From the NCBI RefSeq assembly GCF_963678635.1, contig NC_087071.1, forward strand, positions 9,411,842-9,475,841: 64,000 bases of DNA, read 5' to 3'. The notes below the pieces were generated by a model. The model saw only the letters and a program-made list of their open reading frames with translations. It did no database searches and was not told the origin of the DNA. Shown here in pieces: positions 1 to 9,100 of the stretch (the first letter of the stretch is position 1; each line of letters opens with the position of its first letter). The position numbers and the translations under genes were made by a program. Source of the stretch: Symsagittifera roscoffensis. Lineage: Eukaryota > Xenacoelomorpha > Acoela > Convolutidae.

Positions 1-184
1 AACGATCTTGTTCATCCCTGTTTATATAATCCCTTCTCAATTTCTTACATGTGCTTCTATTTTCAAGCGACAACACCCTCCAACCCTACTTCCACAACGC
101 CTCGGAAACTCCATCCACAACCGATCTATTCAAAAAAACTCAATCCCCCCTTAAACTCCCAGTTTACCAACCCCCCTCCCTCCC

Positions 185-290
185 CCCATAATGAAAATCC
201 AATATAATCGATTATTATCCATGAAATTCTAGAGAGGGTACCTCATAAAATTAGTTGCAGATGAATGAGAGCTTACCTAGATAAAAACTT
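185..290. repeat. Direct repeat, copy 1 (copy 2 at 2464-2566)
   Basis: About 105 bp recurs 2.3 kb downstream at roughly 85-90 % identity by eye. Shared blocks include AATGAAAATCCAATA, GAGGGTACCTCATAAAA and CTTACCTAGA. Copy 2 lies inside the TIR element at about 1207-2653, so it may have been carried or inserted there. No coding potential was recognised. Confidence 0.7.
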
Positions 291-1206
291 GCGCTTGAAA
301 GACCATTGCGTTTACTTGCCAAAAAACAGTTAACGAAAAATTATATGAAATGTGTGATCATTCTTTTTTCAAACTTTAATTTTTCTTTTTGTGTATCCAT
401 TGCTTGCTCATATATAGCTTTTAAATTATTCAATAAGGATTTTATATATAAAAAGGCCCAACAAATCATCGTACTGATTCAAAAAAATAGCCAGAGCAAA
501 AATTGCAAACGCTATTTCAAGATTATTCAAAAAGTGTTTGACAGCCATAGAATGAATATGAATATTTAACTTATAAATTTTACATCGCCGAAAATTTGAA
601 AGAACCATTTACACAAACGGTTTTTGAGTAGCCTTATTTGCTTATTTCAATGCAAAACATATTTTAAATTCAAGAAAATAGCAAACAAATGTGCTCAGGT
701 CTACAACTTTCCGAACTAACATCAAGAACACAGTCCCTGGAAAATGTGTTTTAAAAAAAATACAATTGAACAACTGGCTTGGTATCTGTATTTCGTGTCT
801 TAATTGATGTATGTGTTTTACTGGATAAAATTAGATTAATTTCACCCAGTTACAGTTACTTGTAACCTTAAGCATCAAGGTGTTTTAACTTCAGGTTTCG
901 ACCGTCTCGACTAAAAAATGGTCTGCTTCGACCGTCTTAACCAACAGAATCTCAACCAAAATCTTTCAAATTACATAAAATAGTCAAAATTATATATCTT
1001 AGTTGATGTTTTTTGGGTAGAATCTCAGGATTCGTTTTTTTATTAGAATGACATTATTGAACATTTTGCATTTAAAATTTTTGTAGCGATAAACTACTTT
1101 TGAACTAAGTTTTTGCTATTTATTTTAACTTTTGTTTTCAATTTGAGACGAAAATGTTTAAAAAAATCTTATGGATTGTAAATGAGTAAAAAGCTTGCGT
1201 TTTCCC

Positions 1207-2653
1207 GTGTTGACTTTCTTAGACCGAAAATGCTAGTCATACAGTTCCATAAACTGAGCCTCTGAAAAAAATACCAGTCATACAAATTTCATACATTTTG
1301 CTAAAATGGTGTCATCGAGTTTTCGAAGAACTTTTTTCCTGTTTTGGCTTAAAAGTGTATCGTACAAAAAAAACTTTTTGTCAAAAAATGCTAATCATAC
1401 AATTTCCATATATGGAAACTGTATGAATAGCATTTTTTGATGGCGACAGGTAATTTCAAAAATTCCTCAAAATTGTTTTTGTTTTTTATTCAACCGCAAA
1501 TCGAATTTTGTTTAAAAAAATGTTGCATGCAAAATTTAATATTTTGTGTGCATAAGGAAGGCCTGGATACACAAAAAATAGGTTCTTGTCAAATCATACA
1601 GTTTTCATATATGGCGATTGTATGACTAGCTATTTTTGATGGCGAAAATAAAAAATATTCCGAGTATTTTCGAAATTGCTCTGAAATTGTTTTTTGTACT
1701 CAAATAAACAAGTTTAAAAAAAATATTTTGCCGGCAAAATTTACTTTTTTTTGTGTACATAACGTAGTCCAAATTGTTTTCCATTTCTCTGGATAATTTT
1801 TTTTCAAAAACACCTAAAACTTTTTTTATGATATGTTTATGTATGTTTTGATCAATGTCTGATAATTTAAAATTAAAATTTTTTTGCCAAACTTAAGTAA
1901 ATGTTTGATGCTTCCAGTTTCTGGTTTGTGTCAGAAAACCTTCATACTTTTCACGTCGTTTCCAATCCATTGTAAATGCTAGACAATCAAACCTTTGGTG
2001 ACTCTAGTTTGGAGTAAACCATGGTTTTTGTCTCTTGTGGTCGGCCCCAATATTGAGAAGTTATTTGAGAAATTACCTGCAACCCCCCAAACGTAAATGT
2101 GGGAGGCGGTGGCCTAATAAGAAGGGAGGTTGCAAGCAACTAACTGAAAAGTTTTTTATATCCAAAAAAGAGGGATTCATTTTGTATAAGAAAATTATTT
2201 TGGTTGAAGTTTTCAACAAAAGTCAGAAACTTTGTCAAACATTTTTCTTATACAAGTAGTATTAGGCCAAGAAGCAACTGTTTAATTTTGAATACACTGC
2301 ACTGTGTTTGAAAAATTCAAGCTAATTTCAGAAGAAAAAAAAAGATCAAATTACATTATAATGATTATATTCGGTTAAAGGGGATTTTTTGGCTCGACAA
2401 AAAAATTAGACTTAAACCCATTTTTATTGTTTTATAATTGATTGTTTTTGGTTTTTAAAAAGACCCACAATGAAAATCCAATACAATCGTTATTATTCGT
2501 GAAATTCTAGTGAGGGTACCTCATAAAACTAGTTGGAGATGAATGAAAACTTACCTAGAGAAAAATTTACAACTTATGGAATTGCATGAAAAGTGCAAGA
2601 TTGGAATTTTTACATATATGAAAAATGTATGACTAGCATTTTTAGTCAAACCG
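1207..2653. mobile_element. TIR repeat element, family 'GCTAGTCATACA', copy 1
   Basis: The left end (about 1207-1245) reads TTGACTTTCTTAGACCGAAA followed by a GCTAGTCATACA block. The right end (about 2620-2653) carries the reverse complement of that block followed by TTTTTAGTCAAACC, so the ends form imperfect terminal inverted repeats. The body is closely similar to 27173-27863, for example GCTAAAATGGTGTCATC at about 1300 and about 27270. Copy 1 is longer because unrelated sequence, including the repeat at 2464-2566, occupies its middle. It encodes no protein, so it is a non-autonomous DNA-transposon relic of unknown superfamily. Confidence 0.55.
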
Positions 2654-3124
2654 CGCTTGCTTTCGTATTACTGCGGTAAAATCCTACTCGTGCTCTGTTT
2701 CGACCGGATTCGAGGCATGTCTCGACCACGCTCGACCACATTTCGATAGGCTTCAACCGAGCTCGAGGTATATTTGGAGTTTGTGCTCGACCCAAAACCC
2801 GGTCTCAATTAGTCTTTTTCGGTCGCGCACGATTATGACGCCTAACTGTGGCTTTTGTTGAATTGTAATCGTGTTTCGCATCGAGGACGCTCTTTTTGAT
2901 CTTCTTTTGTTCTTTCATTTTCATTGGTCGTTCCGACACGACAAAATAAAAGTTGTATTAAGACTTGTCTCTGGATTCCAGGATTCCAGTGAACTAAACA
3001 CTAATTTGTGCACTCCTCTAGCCTATAGTTTGGCCTGAGAATGACTGATATTGGGCTCGACTTCAAAAGTTGAAACAGAAAGTGAGCATCTCGACCCGGG
3101 TAATCATAAGTTTTTATTTTTTAG

Positions 3125-6100
3125 TCTGAACCAATGGGTGATTGACCTCTATGCGGTAAGCAGTCTCTCCTGCAAACTAGTCAAGTGGGTCAACTTCGCC
3201 ACGACATTCTCCACCCAATTCACACTTGTCGCATTCACTTTCGACAGAGTACTCGCTCTCACTGTTCCTATGACATACCGCATACTCAAAAACAACCTCA
3301 GGTAATGAAAATTCACTCTTGTCGCATTCACTCTTGTCGCATTCACACTTGTCGCATTCGCCTTCGACAGAGTAATCGCTCTCACTTGTCCTATGACAAA
3401 CCGCATACTCAAAAGCAACCTCAGGTACTAATTATATTACAATTTATCAAATGATTTGGCTCTTTTCCAATACCCCACTCGTAAGGATGTGAATTCTTAT
3501 AAGATGAGCAAAATAACTATTGTGAATACACTTTTCTTCATACCTTACATTGTTTATCACGAATTCGGCCATGATAACAGGTAAAACCACTAAGAAAATC
3601 GAAATTAAGAAAAATAGAGGCGGAAAATGGCCAGTGATGTAACAAGACTGCTCGTAGTCAGTGCAAAGCCCCGAATGTTCCGGCTGTCCTATAGTTCATA
3701 TCGAATAGTTTTTGAGAAAAGAAAACATTAAAATCTATACATTTTGGACAATATCAAAGTGTAAAATTTTGAGCCGTACGAAATTAATACGACCAATTAG
3801 CTTGCCTCAATTCAATTTCGAACGATTTTGAAGAAAAGAATTCGCGTTACGCTCTCAGCATTATGAATAAACTCTTTAAAGCGCGTATAATTTAGTCCAG
3901 TAAATGGAAAATTTGGCAATTTTCAAACCCCCAGAATTTTTGAAAAAATAATCGGAGGCAAAATATATTTTTACATTTGAACTCACGAAGTCGATATCTT
4001 TAATCGGGTAAAAAGACTTCTGTTGAAAATAATTAATTCAATCGGTGAAAATTGACTGAATAAAAACAGGACTGTTTGTATCAGGGCGAAGCCCTGAATG
4101 TTCCGACTGCCTTTTAAGGTCTATGGAAAAGTCATAACAAGAAAAAATTAAATTAAGTCAAATAAAATGAAAATAAAAAAAAATTAAAAGTTTTTGTGAA
4201 AACATCCCCCCACTTATCATATCAAGTACAAAATGGTAGATTTTGCTCCTATTAACAAACAATTTATGGCATATATTTTCCTTGAACCAATTTGGAAAAC
4301 TTTCTAAGACGGAGTAAATCTCGCTTACGCGTTGATAGCGCGAAATTGGTCAAAATGGCCAAAATGGCTACCTTCAAACCTTCATTACTCTAAAAAAAAT
4401 GAATACACACAAAAAATCTTTTCAAATTTAAGCTTAGGACAACAATGGTTTTCGAACGATATATAAAAAAAATCCGTCAAAAACGGCTTGTTAAAAAGTC
4501 GAAATTTGTCTGAAGAAAAAAAAACCACACCGAGAATAAATATTCCGTTTTCTTCGAAAGTTGGAACAATAAAACAAGTCTTTTAGAGTTCAATTCTATT
4601 TTTTTTCATATTTGGTTTCTCACAATTACACATCAAAGTTAAACAGCCTTTAGTAACTATCAAAAATCAAATAAATGTCGCTTTTTAATACAAAATGCAA
4701 GCGCGGAACTCTTGTATTAAAACGAGAAACTTCGAACCAACTCTGGCATTTGATTGTTAATCATCATTGACATCACCCAACGGTCAAATCATGGGTCAAA
4801 CAGGGTTTCTTCGTGATCATTTTGATTTAAATAACTCTAAAAAAAGTTGAATCGTTTCATTACGAGGCCAAACTGTGCTCTGGACAGGCGCAAAATTTTG
4901 TGTCTGTATGTTCCTGACTTCCAGAGACAAGTCTATAAACATGTTTTAATTTTTTTTCGGAGAAAACCAAAGAACAAAGAAGCACAAAGGGAGCGTCCTT
5001 GTTGTGGAATCCGCTTACAATTCATAATATGTACATTTTGGCCTCTTAAGGTTCAACAAAAATCGAATCTTTTTAAACACCCCATAATAAAAGGGAAAAG
5101 TTGCAACTAGGCACAAAATCCTCATTGATTTTAGTTATTTATAATATTGGCGACTCTTTTCTAGGTACTTACAGGGGAGATTTAAAGTGATCCGGTTTTT
5201 TAATTTAACAAAAAGTTCTCTCAAGGTTCTGAAACTTTTGTTATAGAATAAATCGCAAGATACTCAAAAAACAAATTCCGGCAATTTCGATTATTTCAAA
5301 CTAAACAATGATACTTTTTAATCAAAGTTTTCTAAAGTTGAAGCTAAGTTTTCTTTCTATTGAATTTTGTTTTTCATGATTCAACATTTTCACATAATAA
5401 TTAGACATTTCTAGATTGTGTATATAAGTATTATAAAGGAAAACTTCAGTGATAACAATTTTCCCCAAAGTTTCAAATACTGTATTTTTCCCAAATGTTT
5501 CGTTTTAGATATCCAGTGATAGTGAGTGGGGCTGTATGGGTTTGTATGTACGGGGCCACAGCTGGAAACATCTACGTGTATGACCTCATAGATGGATCAT
5601 GTGTTCACGGGGACTATCTCACTCAGTATGGACCAAATTGTGAAATTGTATAATTAGCAATATCGCCTGCAGGACGGATCTAATATTTTTTCAAAAAAAA
5701 TTAAATATTTTCAGTTTATCAAAAAATAAATGTAACATTTTAAAACTTTCAAAATTTCGATGATTTTTTCAGCTGACCAAATTGATTTTTCCGCGATTTC
5801 TTACAACACCATAGAGACCGTATTTTGACAAAAATTTTCTACGCCCACAACGCGAATTTTTGCATTACTAACCTTAATGAATTGCTTAAACCGAAGACAT
5901 AAGAAAGCTTATTAACCATAAAAAAAGTTGTTTAAAGTGAACCCTAATAAAATGAAGTCACTTAACAAACAAATGTGATAACATGGAAACTTTTTACAAA
6001 AAAATCGCTTGAGAAATCGCCATAAAACTAAAAACTCGGGTAGTTGAAGCCATTAATCATCAGCATGAAATAAATCACTTAAACTCGAAGTGCTCAGAAC

Positions 6101-9100
6101 CAGGGGCGGATCTAGAATTTTATTGAGGCGGACGGCTTTTCGAAAAAATTTTCAATCTTCTTAAGTCGACCAAATTTTTTTCGAGCGCGCTCCCAGAAAA
6201 ATTAAAGAAAGAATTTTTTTCTTCTAAATCGTTTTTGTATACGACATCGTCAAAGATTATAAAGAAACCAATTGAATGAGGAGTTGATAGACAAGAAGAC
6301 GGGTAATAATCCACTGAGAGTCTACCCTTGAAAGTAATGGTTTTAAATAGTTCTAAATTTTAAACAAATTTATAGTAAATTCTTATAAACAAACATTGTT
6401 TTTGTTTTATGATTACGTAAAAATAGCAAAGTGTCAAGTTCAGCCTAAAACTGCACTACCTAATCGTCTCGCCATGATTTTAGGCTTATGTTAACAAGGA
6501 AAGAAAACAATTTTTTGTTGTTGAAAAATTCGAATTCTGAATCAAATTGAAAATTCAGCTGAAAAAAATTTCAACTTAAAAGCTCACTATTTTCAGGCCA
6601 CAACGCAGACACAATACGACTTATGCAGTGGCAATATAAACCCAACCAAAAAAATAGTAGAAAAAACCACACTGTAAAGACTCTATTTTGACAAACAAAT
6701 TTGCGAAATTTTTGAAAAAGACTGGCAAATTTTGAAAAAAAAAGTTCAAAAAAGCTTTGTTTGGGCCTTTTTGGAAAATTTTGACCAAAAAACTTGCTGT
6801 TTTTTGGCGCGCGCTCCCCTTCAAATTTATTATATTTTGGCGCCTAAGGCACTTTTAAGAAATTTTAGGGTTGGTTGCTAAAATGGATGTCATAAAATAA
6901 TACCACGGGAGACCCTTTGGTTAGTGGCAGGCCGAACCCCTGAAGGGGAGCATAAGCCCCCCCACACCTTCCCCTTTAATCCGCCCCTGCTCAGAACAAT
7001 GACGAAATAAGGGAGTAGTTGAGCGGGTGTCGATAATTAGAATTTTTCGCGCTACAACTGATAACGGATCCACCTTTGGCACTTTTTTACGGCCTAAACT
7101 TTTTTTTCGACCAATCCTACACTTTTTTTAGCGGCGTAAATGGCAAAAGTTATTATCAGTTCTAGGGATGAAAACGGCATTATTGACGCATATCTGTAAA
7201 ATTTTGTTCAGGTTGCTGAAAGTTTGGTCATAATACGGTCTTCTTCAATGTGTCAGCAGAGGTGGGAATTTCAATTTGGTTGACCTTAAGAAACGCCAAT
7301 TAACTTTTGATTATTTTGCAAAACCAAGTGGCGGATATTCATTCCCGACTTTTCAAATCAAGTTAATAATGAATGCGCTCTTTGAGTTTGTGGTTTTTGA
7401 TCAAACTCGAACAATGGATATTTTGATGAGCATCGAAAGAGGATGAAAAAGTTGAAAAGCTCATTTTGGAATTAACTAGATGGTGTAAAACACTAGAAAA
7501 ATAAAATACGGCTACAATAAAGTTTTGTTAAATGTTTCTCTATTTTAAATTCGAAACATGTTGTATTCCTAGTAGGTCATTAAGCGCTTTCATGAAAAAT
7601 TGTTCGTCAAATTGTTCAAAAAACATAATTGGAGTAGTAAAATGCCAGCCTTAAATCGAAACCAAAAAAAAAAACTGTAACAAATTAAGATCAAGCACCG
7701 ATTTAGGAATTTCGATTTCAAGATTTGAGGGGTGCGATTTTCAAAAAATATATATATTCGAAAGCAGGATTTGAGTTTTATTGGCTCTTTTATGATGACA
7801 TTGACAAAAAATGCGTTTTTTTGACGTGCGTTACCCCCTGAAAACTAATATAGGTGCTTTTAGAAGCTTTTGAGGGTCGATCGGCCGAAGCTTAAAGTCT
7901 TTGAGTAAGATCAAAAAATGAGACCCTTCTTGTAAAGTCAGTTATAGAGTTTAACTACGAAAAAGATTCGTTCACCCACCCTCCTCCAATTCGGACACTG
8001 GTTAAAACAGAGTTTGTTCATCATTTCACAATAATCTAACCCTAACTTTACTTAGACTGGGCGATCAGATCTATTTCCACTATGCTCTCACAGTCTTGTA
8101 TTGTGGACTTCCTTCTGCACTTCTGTTTGTCTTCAACATCATCATACTCTACAAACTCAAGTAAGTGTTCAAACTGGTTACGAAGCAGTATTTAGACAAC
8201 CGCGTATTCAAACACTGTATTAACCAATCATAATCGAGACAAAGGAAGATATGAAAATCATTTCTTCCTTGTCTCGATTCTGATTGGTTAAAACAGTGTC
8301 TGAATACGCGGTTGTCTAAATACAGACCGCACTTCGTTCAAACTGTATGGACATGGTGTGGGCATTGTATGGGCATTGTAGGGGCATTGTATGGAAATTT
8401 TATGGGCATTGTATTAATCATGAATGAACAGCGAATGGTCATTGAATGTACACTGTTTTAAGCATGAATGGACATTGTATGGACCTCTTCCTTCAATTCT
8501 GGCTTTCAAATTTTTTCGAAGGGTTCCCCCTTTGTTTTTATTTTACAATAGACATTTATGGCCAATCAACCCGGAAATTATTCTAAATTTGAGCGACCGA
8601 TGAGCGCCGCCAAACATGATCATTCTATGTTTTCCGCAAAGCTCCAATCATTCAATATGGTTCAATTAAAAACAGTCATCAAACTGTTTCAACAAAACAG
8701 CAAGCTTATCTCCCTAAAAAGCTTCGCTACAACACTGCCTGAGGCAATTTTTGCATTTTAGAGAGAAACACTGAAGTAAAAAAAATGGCCACAGTAAGGC
8801 AGAGCGCGTTTAATCTAGTGTACAATGATCAGAAAAAATTAGCCATGACCCAACATGGCTGATTATTCAAGCTAGCTTTTCGTGGGTTGTTGATCTCAAG
8901 ATAGTAGCATGAATGATGAGTTATGTAATTAATTAGCTGCAATCTGGACTTTACAAACTTTTTCAGAAGTTATCGACAACGCTAATTAATGCTTATGGTG
9001 TTGTTTTTTGAACAGAGGATAAACGTTTGGTTCCTTTAGTCTTTCAGGCAAGAAAAAAACCAAATGTAAGAATAACTTAGAAAAAGTTTGTCTTTGCACT

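Larger units (their letters stand above)
1..3124. other. Gene-poor region upstream of the visible GPCR exons
   Basis: No coding exon could be supported here. The missing TM1-TM2 exons of the GPCR would be expected in this direction, but no segment with a splice site in the right phase and a TM1/TM2-like sequence was found, so they probably lie beyond the window. The region holds a direct repeat (185-290 and 2464-2566), a TIR-bearing element (about 1207-2653) and two patches rich in degenerate TCGACC words (about 895-955 and 2695-2830). Confidence 0.6.

Noticed and set aside
306-569. Hydrophobic plus-strand ORF that could be TM1 of the GPCR
   Set aside because: It has no splice donor in a phase matching the exon at 3125, no TM1/TM2 motifs (GN, LAxxD), and overlaps an equally good ORF on the other strand; composition alone explains the hydrophobicity.
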